The notes under the pieces are model-generated. The model was given only the letters and a program-made list of their open reading frames with translations. It was not told the DNA's origin and searched no databases. A stretch of DNA of 8,002 nucleotides from Acidobacteriota bacterium (GTDB taxonomy: Bacteria; Acidobacteriota; Vicinamibacteria; Vicinamibacterales; CAVVIG01), in NCBI GenBank assembly GCA_003222555.1, contig QHWL01000064.1, positions 1-8,002 on the forward strand. Direction: 5' to 3'. A program made the translations under genes and the position numbers. Numbering within the stretch: the stretch's first letter is position 1; every line of letters begins with the position of its first letter. Below are positions 1 through 5,973 of the stretch, one piece after another.

Positions 1-32
1 TCCAGACGGTCGAAAAAGCGCTGTCTAGATAG
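1..32 (+). CDS. trpB: C-terminal end of probable tryptophan synthase beta subunit (partial)
   Basis: The window opens in a reading frame (codons from position 3) that reads QTVEKALSR and stops with TAG at 30-32. TrpB proteins characteristically end in a segment of the type 'GDKDV-TV-ALG', and trpB normally lies directly upstream of trpA, which is the next gene here. Both points favour the tail of trpB, the subunit that condenses indole with serine using pyridoxal phosphate. Only nine residues are visible, so the call rests mainly on context. A second frame is open from 1 to 102 but its peptide resembles nothing I know. Confidence 0.55.
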   Translation, partial: QTVEKALSR

Positions 33-110
33 CTCCGAGTTGACAGGCTTGTCACGAGGGCACAAGTGGGCGGGCCAGGTTGGAGACACAGGCAGTGACT
101 AAGCGGATCG

Positions 111-194
111 TTGACTGTAACAAAGCCGAGCGGCGAAGCCGCGAAGGCACAGGCTGCGGGGGTGGGGCCCCGCGGCAAAGTAAGAAAAGTTAAA
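111..194 (+). promoter_or_regulatory. Structured GC-rich leader with A-rich initiation region before trpA
   Basis: Two short hairpins are readable: GCGGC-GAA-GCCGC at 130-142 and GCGGGG-N6-CCCCGC at 156-173. They are followed by an A-rich purine stretch (about 177-194) immediately before the ATG at 195. The frame of trpA is open through this whole stretch up to a TTG at 111, so it could also be misread as a 28-residue N-terminal extension. The extension is not expected in TrpA proteins and I read it as untranslated leader. It may be a dispersed leader element, a translational control structure or simply a spacer between trpB and trpA. No good sigma-70 promoter pair was found. Confidence 0.4.
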
Positions 195-1037
195 ATGCCT
201 TCGCGCATCGGCGATACATTTCATCGGCTGAGAGCCGAACGGCGGCCAGGGCTGATCACGTACATCACGGCCGGCGATCCCGACCTGCCGAGGTCCGCCG
301 AGATCTTGAAGGCGCTCGATCGCGCGGGCGCCGATGTGCTCGAAGTCGGCGTTCCGTTCTCCGATCCGCTGGCCGACGGTCCCGTCATCCAGCGCGCCAC
401 GGAACGCGCCCTCTCGGCGGGCGGCAGCCTGCGTGCATCGCTGTCGCTCATCGCCCGGGTTCGTCCGCACGTGTCGGCGCCGATCGTTGTCTTCACCTAC
501 GTGAACCCGCTGATGCGGATGGGTGTGGCGGCGTTCGCCAAGGAGGCGGCGTCGGCGGGCGTCGACGGCGTGCTGGCGCTGGATCTGCCGATCGAGGAGG
601 CGGAAGAGTTCCGCGAAACGCTCGCGGCCTCAGGCCTCGACACGATTTTCCTGTTGAGCCAGACGACGAGCGAGGCGCGGATCAAGAAGGCATCGGCGCT
701 CGGTCGCGGATTCCTGTACGGAATCTCGCGGCTCGGCGTGACCGGCGCGCGCGATCGCGTGGCGTCGGGCGCTGAAGCGCTGGCGCGGCGGATTCGCGCG
801 CACACGGCGATGCCGATCGCGCTCGGCTTCGGGATCTCGCATCCAGAGCACGTCGCTGAAATCGGCGGTTACGCGGACGCCGCTGTCGTCGGCAGCGCGC
901 TCGTCTCGCTGATTGCGCAGGAGAGCGGATCGCCGCAGCTCACCGAGCGTGTCGAAGAGTACGTCCACTGGCTGAAAGGTGACTCGGCCCGCGCCACTGC
1001 GCAAGCGGGAGGGGCGCGCGGGATTCCACGCGGGTAG
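195..1037 (+). CDS. trpA: Tryptophan synthase alpha subunit
   Basis: TrpA is a TIM-barrel lyase that cleaves indole-3-glycerol phosphate to indole and glyceraldehyde 3-phosphate and channels indole to TrpB. The product from ATG 195 is 280 residues (E. coli TrpA has 268). The N-terminus 'RPGLITYITAGDPD' is typical. The catalytic pair is present: Glu50 in LEVGVPFSDP and Asp61 in PLADGP, equivalent to E. coli Glu49 and Asp60. The mobile loop (GISRLGVTGAR) and the phosphate-binding region (GFGISHPEHV, then VVGSALV) are also intact. I chose ATG 195 and not the in-frame TTG at 111 because family proteins begin within a few residues of 'SRI-F--LR' and because an A-rich initiation region precedes 195. 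About 15 residues at the C-terminus (Ala/Gly/Arg-rich) exceed the usual family end. The gene follows the probable trpB tail with a 162-nt gap, which is long for trpBA. Confidence 0.96.
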   Translation: MPSRIGDTFHRLRAERRPGLITYITAGDPDLPRSAEILKALDRAGADVLEVGVPFSDPLADGPVIQRATERALSAGGSLRASLSLIARVRPHVSAPIVVFTYVNPLMRMGVAAFAKEAASAGVDGVLALDLPIEEAEEFRETLAASGLDTIFLLSQTTSEARIKKASALGRGFLYGISRLGVTGARDRVASGAEALARRIRAHTAMPIALGFGISHPEHVAEIGGYADAAVVGSALVSLIAQESGSPQLTERVEEYVHWLKGDSARATAQAGGARGIPRG

Positions 1038-1106
1038 GAAGCGCCTGCGACCAGCGCATCGGATGAGGCGCCCCGCCGGGAGCGTCGTGTCGGGTTTTAG
1101 GTTTGG

Positions 1107-1151
1107 TGAACAAGTCACGTTCAACGGAGAGATCGCGGAGGCTGCAGAGAG
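1107..1151 (+). repeat. Half-copy of the GCAGAG-rich palindromic element
   Basis: The stretch 1115-1151 (TCACGTTCAACG...GCGGAGG...GCAGAGAG) closely matches the reverse complement of 7593-7628, the right arm of the large palindrome downstream of pepA. The shared order is TCACGTTCAACG, GAGA, CGCGGAGG, GCAGAGA, with a few substitutions and a 1-nt indel. Weaker similarity seems to extend left of 1115. The second arm is absent here, so this is a solo or decayed half. It occupies the middle of the 160-nt gap between trpA and the chorismate mutase gene. No coding sequence or other site was seen in that gap. Confidence 0.6.
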
Positions 1152-1197
1152 TCTTTGGTCGGAACCCTTTCATCATAGGAAAGAAGATTAGCTGACC

Positions 1198-1527
1198 ATG
1201 CCCACGCTTGACGATTTGCGCAACGACATCGACCGAGTCGACGAAGTGCTGGTGCGCCTTCTGAACGAGCGCGCACGATGCGTGTGCGAAATCGGCCGAC
1301 TGAAAAAGTTGCAGGGCCTCGAGGTGTACCAGCCGGACCGCGAGAAGCTGGTGCTCGAACACGTGCGTGGCGTTGCCGCCGAAGGGCCCCTGGGGCCCGA
1401 AGCCATCGGGCGGCTGTTCGAACGCATCATCGACGAGGCGCGCCGGCTGGAGCGGCGGGTCGTTTACGACGAAGACGGTCTCGAGACGCCGCGCGCGGAC
1501 GCGCAGCACAACCGAGAGCAGCGCTGA
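1198..1527 (+). CDS. aroQ: Chorismate mutase, AroQ class, stand-alone
   Basis: It converts chorismate to prephenate, the first step towards phenylalanine and tyrosine. The 109-residue product is a short all-helical AroQ domain (residues 1-90) plus an acidic, probably disordered tail. Aligned on the E. coli P-protein mutase domain with a constant offset of three, the active-site residues fall in place: Arg8 (Arg11), Arg25 (Arg28), Lys36 (Lys39), Arg48 (Arg51), Glu49 (Glu52). Position 85 is Glu where E. coli has Gln88; a glutamate at this site is also used by the yeast enzyme. The start ATG 1198 has a purine-rich AGGAAAGAAG at 1177-1186. The gene is followed closely by DAHP synthase; in many bacteria these two are fused or form a complex, so joint feedback control is plausible but not shown. 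Confidence 0.93.
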   Translation: MPTLDDLRNDIDRVDEVLVRLLNERARCVCEIGRLKKLQGLEVYQPDREKLVLEHVRGVAAEGPLGPEAIGRLFERIIDEARRLERRVVYDEDGLETPRADAQHNREQR

Positions 1528-1560
1528 AGGACGGTGAACGGTTATCATGAATGTTCCGCT

Positions 1561-1568
1561 AGGGGAGG
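1561..1568 (+). promoter_or_regulatory. Shine-Dalgarno sequence that places the DAHP synthase start
   Basis: AGGGGAGG at 1561-1568 ends 11 nt before ATG 1580. It lies inside the longer open frame starting at ATG 1547, whose own upstream AAGGA (1527-1531) sits about 15 nt away. Together with family numbering this favours initiation at 1580. Confidence 0.55.
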
Positions 1569-1579
1569 CAACAGAAGCC

Positions 1580-2626
1580 ATGGTCGTAGTAATGGAAGAA
1601 CGGGCCAGCGAAGCCCAGATCGAACAGGTCGTCGCCCGGTTGATTGAAATGGGGATGGACGTGCACCGCTCGACCGGTGTCACCAGAACGGTGCTCGGCG
1701 CGGTCGGGCAGGGGCAGCCCGACACCGGTCTCATCGAGGTGCTCGACGGCGTGCACGAGGTGGTGCGGATCTCCGAGCCGTTCAAGCTGGCGAGCCGCAC
1801 GTTCAAGCCCGATGACACCGCCATCATGTCCGGCGACGTCCGGATCGGCGGCGACGAAGTGATTGTCATGGCCGGACCGTGCTCGGCGGAGAACGAGGGT
1901 CAGGTCCGCGCGGCCGCGGCGGCGGTCCGAAAGGCCGGCGCGAAGGTGTACCGCGGTGGCGCGTTCAAGCCCCGTAGCTCTCCGTACAGCTTTCAAGGGC
2001 TGGGCGAAGAAGGCCTCCGACTGCTGCGCGATGCGTCGAACGCCGAAAACATGCGGCTGGTCTCGGAAGTCATGGACGTCAGCCAAATCGACGTCGTCGG
2101 TCGCTACTGCGACATCTTCCAGGTCGGCGCGCGCAACATGCAGAATTACACGCTGCTGCGCGAACTGGGTCATACCCGCAAGCCGGTGCTGCTCAAGCGC
2201 GGAATCTCGGCGACCATCGAGGAGTGGCTGCTCTCGGCCGAGTACATCCTGAGTGGCGGCAACACCGACGTCATCCTCTGCGAGCGCGGCATCCGCACCT
2301 TCGAGACGGCCACGCGGAACACTCTCGATATCTCGGCAATTCCGATCGTGAAGAAGCTCAGTCATCTGCCGATCGTCGTCGATCCCAGTCACGGAACGGG
2401 GCGGCGCGACAAGGTCGCGCCGATGGCGCGCGCAGCGGTGGCGGCCGGCGCCGACGGCCTGCTCATCGAGGTGCACTGCGATCCCGATCACGCGCTCAGC
2501 GACGGCGCTCAGTCGATGTTCCCGTCGCAGTTCGACCGGTTGATGGCGGAGCTGCGAATCATCGCGCCGGCGATCGGCCGCAGCATCTGTCTGGAGCCGG
2601 TGACGCGGCGCGGATGGGGCACGTAG
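1580..2626 (+). CDS. aroF: 3-deoxy-7-phosphoheptulonate (DAHP) synthase, type I-beta with N-terminal regulatory domain
   Basis: It joins phosphoenolpyruvate and erythrose 4-phosphate to make DAHP, the first step of the shikimate pathway. From ATG 1580 the protein has 348 residues: a ferredoxin-like/ACT-like domain (about 1-70; [18 protein letters not shown]) and a TIM barrel (about 85-345). Conserved blocks are GPCSAE (99-104), [17 protein letters not shown] (124-140), QVGARNMQN (181-189), LLKRG (204-208), CERGIRTFE (234-242) and [10 protein letters not shown] (268-277). The metal ligands of the Thermotoga maritima enzyme are all present with an offset of one: Cys101, His271, Glu297, Asp308. 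That constant offset and the Shine-Dalgarno at 1561-1568 support start 1580; ATG 1547 would add 11 residues. In this subfamily the N-terminal domain mediates inhibition by tyrosine or phenylalanine, so the same is likely here. Neighbours: chorismate mutase 52 nt upstream, tyrA downstream. The gene symbol is a conventional choice for this family. Confidence 0.95.
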   Translation: MVVVMEERASEAQIEQVVARLIEMGMDVHRSTGVTRTVLGAVGQGQPDTGLIEVLDGVHEVVRISEPFKLASRTFKPDDTAIMSGDVRIGGDEVIVMAGPCSAENEGQVRAAAAAVRKAGAKVYRGGAFKPRSSPYSFQGLGEEGLRLLRDASNAENMRLVSEVMDVSQIDVVGRYCDIFQVGARNMQNYTLLRELGHTRKPVLLKRGISATIEEWLLSAEYILSGGNTDVILCERGIRTFETATRNTLDISAIPIVKKLSHLPIVVDPSHGTGRRDKVAPMARAAVAAGADGLLIEVHCDPDHALSDGAQSMFPSQFDRLMAELRIIAPAIGRSICLEPVTRRGWGT

Positions 2627-2630
2627 GGGA

Positions 2631-2716
2631 AATTGCTGATTGATGATTGCAAATTGATGATTGGAGTTCCAGAAATTCCGCAATAAATGATCAATCATCA
2701 ATCTAAAATCTGCAAT
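2631..2716. repeat. AT-rich intergenic palindrome (ATTGATGATTG element)
   Basis: The gap after DAHP synthase is sharply AT-rich in a GC-rich genome. The word ATTGATGATTG occurs twice directly (2639-2649 and 2653-2663) and once inverted (CAATCATCAAT, 2692-2702). Outer ends ATTGC (2632-2636) and GCAAT (2712-2716) are also complementary. The centre (about 2664-2691) can form a further weak inner stem. This gives a stem-loop of about 85 nt. The composition and structure suggest a dispersed, non-coding intergenic repeat, not a typical intrinsic terminator, since there is no GC-rich stem with a T-run. Confidence 0.6.
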
Positions 2717-2753
2717 GCAACAGCTCCCCGTCATCCAACCCGGGCGCCCGGCC

Positions 2754-2759
2754 GAGGGG
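2754..2759 (+). promoter_or_regulatory. Shine-Dalgarno sequence that places the tyrA start
   Basis: GAGGGG at 2754-2759 is 9 nt before GTG 2769. The competing ATG at 2715 has no recognisable ribosome binding site and overlaps the end of the AT-rich palindrome. Confidence 0.5.
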
Positions 2760-2768
2760 CAGCGGCCG

Positions 2769-3605
2769 GTGTTCGACAAAATCGGCATCGTCGGCCTCGG
2801 GTTGGTCGGCGGGTCGATTGCTCTGGCGGCGAGGGAGGTCTGGCCCGCCTCGCTCGTCATCGGTGTCGACAACAAGGACGTCCTCGAGACGGCGATGCGC
2901 CTGCACGCCATCGACGTGGCTGCCGACGATCTCATCGTGCTCGCCGAGGCGGACCTCGTCGTGCTTGCCGCTCCGGTGCGGCAGAACATCGCACTGCTGT
3001 CGGAGCTCGACGATAACGTGCGGCAGGCGGCCGTCATCACCGACACCGGCAGCACGAAACGCGCGATCGCCGATGCCGCACGCGCCCTGCCGGCGCGGTT
3101 TACGTTTATTGGAGGTCACCCGCTTGCCGGGGCGGCGAAGGGAGGCCTCGAGCACGCCCGTCCGGATTTGTTCAAGGGCCGTCCGTGGTTGTTGACGCCG
3201 TCGGGCGACGCGGGAGGACCGGCCGTCGAGCAACTGTCGGCGTTCGCCCGTGCGCTCGGCGGGGAGCCGAGGATCGTGGACGCCGGCACCCACGATCGGA
3301 TGCTCGCGTTCCTCAGTCATCTCCCGCAGCTCACAGCCAGCGTATTGATGGCAGTCGTCGGTGACGCGGTCGGGAAGGACGGCCTTTCGCTCGCCGGGCG
3401 GGGGCTGGCCGACAGCACGCGGCTGGCGTCGAGCCCTCCCGAGATCTGGAAAGACATTGCCGCCACCAACGAGGACGAGCTCGGCCCGGCGCTCGACGCA
3501 CTCATCACGCTCCTGCAGGATCTCCGCCGCGACCTTCCCTTCGGTGAGCGGTTGACGGAGGTCTTCACCACAGCCGCGGGCTGGCGCGAGCTCCTCACGA
3601 AATAG
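2769..3605 (+). CDS. tyrA: Prephenate dehydrogenase
   Basis: It oxidatively decarboxylates prephenate to 4-hydroxyphenylpyruvate, the tyrosine branch. From GTG 2769 the protein has 278 residues. The N-terminal Rossmann domain shows the dinucleotide motif GLGLVGGS (9-16) and an acidic residue at the end of the second strand (Asp34 in GVDN), which fits NAD more than NADP use. Further family motifs are TDTGSTK (91-97), GGHPLAG (115-121, with the catalytic-type His117) and LSHLPQL (182-188, His184), followed by the helical dimerisation domain. No ACT domain is present, so direct tyrosine control by that route is not expected. Start choice: GTG 2769 gives a family-like [11 protein letters not shown] beginning and has GAGGGG 9 nt upstream. 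The ATG at 2715 would add 18 Pro/Gln/Gly-rich residues and starts inside an AT-rich repeat. No prephenate dehydratase is visible in the window. Confidence 0.92.
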   Translation: MFDKIGIVGLGLVGGSIALAAREVWPASLVIGVDNKDVLETAMRLHAIDVAADDLIVLAEADLVVLAAPVRQNIALLSELDDNVRQAAVITDTGSTKRAIADAARALPARFTFIGGHPLAGAAKGGLEHARPDLFKGRPWLLTPSGDAGGPAVEQLSAFARALGGEPRIVDAGTHDRMLAFLSHLPQLTASVLMAVVGDAVGKDGLSLAGRGLADSTRLASSPPEIWKDIAATNEDELGPALDALITLLQDLRRDLPFGERLTEVFTTAAGWRELLTK

Positions 3606-3651
3606 CGCGGCCGCGCGGAGCTCATGGTGCTCGGCCACATCGGGACTGCGA

Positions 3652-4842
3652 ATGAACAACGATCTTGAACCCGTGATTCTCAGCGCCTGCCGGACCCCGA
3701 TCGGTTCGTTTGGCGGCCGGCTCAAGGACCTGTCAGCGGTCGATCTAGCCGCCGTCGTGATTCGCGAAGCGATAACACGCGCACGCGTCACGCCGGCCGA
3801 GATCGGCGATGTCGTGCTGGGGTGTGTCCTTCAGGCCGGTGCCGGAATGAACGTCGCGCGTCAGGCCGCGCTCAAGGCCGGTCTGCCGGTCGAAGTGCCG
3901 TGCGAAACGGTGAACCGCGTTTGCGGCTCCGGGCTCCAGGCGGTCGTCCACGCGGTCGAGGCGATCCGCGTCGGGTACGTCGACACCATAGTTGCCGGCG
4001 GTACCGAATCCATGTCGAACGCGCCGTATTTGCTCAAAGGAGCACGGTGGGGCTACCGCATGGGCCACGGCGAACTCATCGACTCGATGCTGTTCGAAGG
4101 GCTCACGTGTGCGATCGAGTCCTGTCACATGGGGATTACGGCGGAGGAGATCGCGACGCGCTACAAGATTTCGCGTGCCGACCAGGATGCATTCGCGGCG
4201 CAAAGCCAGCAGCGCGCCGAACGAGCCCTCGAGGACGGCAGCTTCAGGGCGGAAGTAGTTCCCGTCGAAGTGCCTCAACCAACGGGCGCGCCGATTCGCG
4301 TCGACACAGATGAATATCCGCGACGAGGTACGACCGCGGAAAAACTTGCGGGGCTCAGACCCGCCTTCAAGAAGGACGGGTCGGTCACTGCGGGGAACGC
4401 GTCGGGCGTCAACGACGGCGCCGCGGCGCTCATCGTGACGACGGCGGAGAAAGCGAAGAAGTCGGGGACGGCGCCCCTCGCCCGCATCCTTTCGTATGCA
4501 TCGACCGGCGTCGAGCCCAGGGTGATGGGCATGGGGCCGGTACCGGCCGTGCGCACGGCCCTGGATCGCGCCAGGTTGAAGATTGGTGACATCGATCTGT
4601 TCGAGCTGAACGAAGCGTTCGCGGCGCAATCGCTGGCCGTCGCCCGCGAGCTCGGCCTCGATCCCTTGAAGGTCAACATTCAGGGCGGCGCGATAGCCCT
4701 CGGCCATCCTATCGGGGCGAGCGGCGCGCGGATTCTCACGACGCTTGTCTACGCGCTCCACGCCCGGAAGCTGCGTTACGGCGTCGCGTCGCTGTGCGTC
4801 GGCGGGGGGATGGGAATAGCAATGACCGTGGAGGCGCTATAA
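3652..4842 (+). CDS. Thiolase (acetyl-CoA C-acetyltransferase family)
   Basis: A 396-residue thiolase, the usual length for biosynthetic or degradative acetyl-CoA acetyltransferases, which interconvert acetyl-CoA and acetoacetyl-CoA or cleave longer 3-ketoacyl-CoA. All four catalytic elements are seen: nucleophile Cys91 in NRVCGSGLQ, Asn320 in [10 protein letters not shown], His352 in [13 protein letters not shown] and Cys382 in SLCVGGGMG. These match the Zoogloea thiolase residues Cys89, Asn316, His348 and Cys378 with small offsets. Substrate chain length cannot be decided from sequence by eye; the methionine-rich segment around [11 protein letters not shown] fits the short-chain group. It begins 46 nt after tyrA on the same strand and no strong Shine-Dalgarno precedes ATG 3652, so co-transcription with the aromatic genes is possible. 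Nothing in the family links it to aromatic amino acid synthesis. Confidence 0.94.
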   Translation: MNNDLEPVILSACRTPIGSFGGRLKDLSAVDLAAVVIREAITRARVTPAEIGDVVLGCVLQAGAGMNVARQAALKAGLPVEVPCETVNRVCGSGLQAVVHAVEAIRVGYVDTIVAGGTESMSNAPYLLKGARWGYRMGHGELIDSMLFEGLTCAIESCHMGITAEEIATRYKISRADQDAFAAQSQQRAERALEDGSFRAEVVPVEVPQPTGAPIRVDTDEYPRRGTTAEKLAGLRPAFKKDGSVTAGNASGVNDGAAALIVTTAEKAKKSGTAPLARILSYASTGVEPRVMGMGPVPAVRTALDRARLKIGDIDLFELNEAFAAQSLAVARELGLDPLKVNIQGGAIALGHPIGASGARILTTLVYALHARKLRYGVASLCVGGGMGIAMTVEAL

Positions 4843-5240
4843 CGATCCGGATCGTCCGAGCAGCGCTCGATGACGTCGTGAGGCACGCGCGCGAGGCACG
4901 GCCCGCCGAGTGCTGCGGCCTGCTGCTCGGCAGCGCCACCACGGTCGCCGAAACCATACGGACGCCGAACGCGACCGACGATCCGAACAGGTTCTTCATC
5001 GAACCGCAAGCGCACATCGAAGCGCGTCGCGAGGCGCGCGGCCGTAACCTCGAGGTGGTCGGCTTTTATCATTCGCACCCGCACTCACCGCCCGAGCCCT
5101 CGACGACCGATCTCACCGAAGCCTCGTATCCCGACCACCTGTATCTCATCGTCAGTCCGGCGACCGATCCTGCGAGGATCCGGCTCTTCCGCCTTGTCGG
5201 AGGGAGGTTCCTGGAGGTGCCGTTCCTCGCCGTCCCGTAA
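4794..5240 (+). CDS. JAMM/MPN+ family Zn metalloprotease (Mov34/JAB1-like)
   Basis: A small stand-alone JAB domain protein, 148 residues from GTG 4794. The full metal-site signature is present: Glu39 in [10 protein letters not shown], then His93 and His95 in [14 protein letters not shown] with Ser103 and Asp106, i.e. H-x-H-x7-S-x2-D. Family members hydrolyse isopeptide or peptide bonds next to ubiquitin-like proteins. Bacterial relatives process sulfur-carrier proteins of the ThiS/MoaD/CysO type, but no such partner is encoded in this window, so the substrate is unknown. The start is uncertain. GTG 4794 overlaps the thiolase by 49 nt and adds a poorly conserved Arg/Gly-rich stretch. The family-like beginning ([14 protein letters not shown]) starts at ATA 4839, which overlaps the thiolase stop and has GGAGG 4 nt upstream. 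The next ordinary start, GTG 4878, would cut off the first conserved strand and helix. Translational coupling to the thiolase is likely. Confidence 0.88.
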   Translation: MRRRGDGNSNDRGGAITIRIVRAALDDVVRHAREARPAECCGLLLGSATTVAETIRTPNATDDPNRFFIEPQAHIEARREARGRNLEVVGFYHSHPHSPPEPSTTDLTEASYPDHLYLIVSPATDPARIRLFRLVGGRFLEVPFLAVP

Positions 5241-5270
5241 AGGCTGCGCACGAAGACGCGTGTCGGGTCG

Positions 5271-5420
5271 GGTGAGGCTGGTGGGATAAGTGGGTCTGGT
5301 GAGTTCGTCCCTGACTTAAGACGGCCCGGTGAGGCTGGTGGGGCAGGTGGGTCTGGTAAGGTTGACACCTGGCTTACCCGCCCTACCAGGCCTACCCGCC
5401 CCACCAGACCCACCCGCCCT
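5271..5420. repeat. GGT-rich direct and inverted repeats between convergent genes
   Basis: Two 33-nt direct copies beginning GGTGAGGCTGGTGGG are at 5271-5303 and 5328-5360, with four mismatches and a 57-nt period. On the other side, 5373-5418 carries the same word family in inverted orientation (ACC-CGCC-CTACCAGG-CCTACCCGCCCCACCAGACCC spread over this stretch), itself in units of about 18 nt. The second direct copy can pair with the inverted array (about 5333-5357 with 5385-5410) as a long GC-rich stem. It fills the gap between the JAMM gene (+) and the PKD-like gene (-), where it could act as a bidirectional transcription barrier. There is no T-run, so this is not a canonical intrinsic terminator. 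Confidence 0.6.
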
Positions 5421-5424
5421 GAAG

Positions 5425-5886
5425 TTACTGTCCGTTGTCGCGCAGCCCGGGGCGGACCTGAATGGTCGCGGTCGCCGAGGCCACCGTCTTGTCGCGCCTC
5501 TTCAAGTGGAACATGATGCGGTAATTGCCGGCCCGGAACACATGCTCGACGGTGAAGCGGCGTTTGATTTGGCTTTTTCCTGGTTCGTACGGTTCGCAGT
5601 CGCTCGAGGCCTCAGAGGCGGTTCCGTCGCCCCACTGCCATTCGACGGAGGGACAGTAATACTCTTCGAAATCGTTGGCCCCGCCAAGGAGTTCGGCGGT
5701 GAGGACGACGCGCGACGGAGCCATGCTGATCGTGGGCTGCGCCTTCAACGAGATTTTCGGGCGCTTGTCGTTGTCCCTCGGGTCCTTGGCGTCTTTGTCG
5801 TCCTTCTGCTGGGCGGTTGTCGTCGTCGCGGCGGCGAGCGTGAGACACGCGGCACCGACCCAGGCAAAACGCCCCAGAATCTGCAT
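5425..5886 (-). CDS. Secreted protein with PKD-like domain, function unknown
   Basis: A 153-residue protein read on the minus strand from ATG at 5886 to TAA at 5425. Residues 1-25 form a Sec-type signal peptide (MQILGRFAWVGAACLTLAAA core, cleavage likely after TTTTA). A highly charged linker (about 27-44, rich in Lys and Asp) follows. Residues 47-146 read as a beta-sandwich of PKD type: EWQWGDGT (82-89) matches the W-x-F/W-G-D-G signature and HVFRAGNYRI (115-124) matches the 'H-y--pG-Y-v' strand. Cys78 and Cys97 could form a disulfide, which fits export. Such domains mediate protein or carbohydrate contacts; no catalytic domain is attached. The start has GAGGAAG (minus strand, 5894-5900) 7 nt upstream, and a promoter is seen at 5923-5951. 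The minus-strand frame stays open further upstream into pepA, but the signal peptide and ribosome site fix the start. Confidence 0.82.
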   Translation of the reverse strand: MQILGRFAWVGAACLTLAAATTTTAQQKDDKDAKDPRDNDKRPKISLKAQPTISMAPSRVVLTAELLGGANDFEEYYCPSVEWQWGDGTASEASSDCEPYEPGKSQIKRRFTVEHVFRAGNYRIMFHLKRRDKTVASATATIQVRPGLRDNGQ

Positions 5887-5922
5887 ACTCTGGCTTCCTC
5901 GGTTTGGCAGCTGGCTGTTCAC

Positions 5923-5951
5923 ATTGTACGGCTCGCGCTGCGCGCCGGCAA
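5923..5951 (-). promoter_or_regulatory. Probable sigma-70 type promoter of the PKD-like gene
   Basis: On the minus strand TTGCCG (5951-5946) and TACAAT (5928-5923) are separated by exactly 17 nt. The -10 hexamer matches TATAAT at five of six positions and the -35 matches TTGACA at four of six. Transcription would start about 30 nt before the gene's ATG, leaving room for the GAGGAAG ribosome site. It lies in the 87-nt divergent gap with pepA. Confidence 0.55.
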
Positions 5952-5961
5952 CCCGTTCAGC

Positions 5962-5967
5962 GATAAT
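5962..5967 (+). promoter_or_regulatory. Possible -10 element for a leaderless pepA transcript
   Basis: GATAAT at 5962-5967, inside the AT-rich run GATAATAAT, ends 6 nt before ATG 5974. No Shine-Dalgarno is visible before that ATG and no good -35 lies at the right distance. If used, the transcript would begin at or very near the start codon. Confidence 0.3.
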
Positions 5968-5973
5968 AATCTG

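Noticed and set aside
40..68. TTGACA at 40-45 as a -35 box for trpA, and TGACA-N4-TGTCA at 41-54 as an operator
   Set aside because: No acceptable -10 lies 16-18 nt downstream, and a 5-bp inverted repeat is too short to claim as an operator.
979..1191. Plus-strand open frame covering the trpA end and the gap before aroQ
   Set aside because: It starts within trpA, contains the repeat half-copy and its peptide is Arg-rich with no recognisable motif.
3605..3616. Perfect 12-nt GC palindrome after the tyrA stop
   Set aside because: A sequence of only G and C this short is expected by chance in this composition, and there is no loop or T-run for a terminator.
5425..5886. Lipoprotein signal in the PKD-like protein (Cys14)
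   Set aside because: The residues before Cys14 (GAA) do not form a lipobox and the cysteine comes within the hydrophobic core; an ordinary cleavage after TTTTA fits better.
5329..5973. Long plus-strand open frame continuous with pepA, giving a 729-residue reading
   Set aside because: It crosses the GGT-rich repeats and is antisense to the PKD-like gene, which has a signal peptide, ribosome site and promoter. The translated stretch has no family resemblance and M17 enzymes start near ATG 5974.
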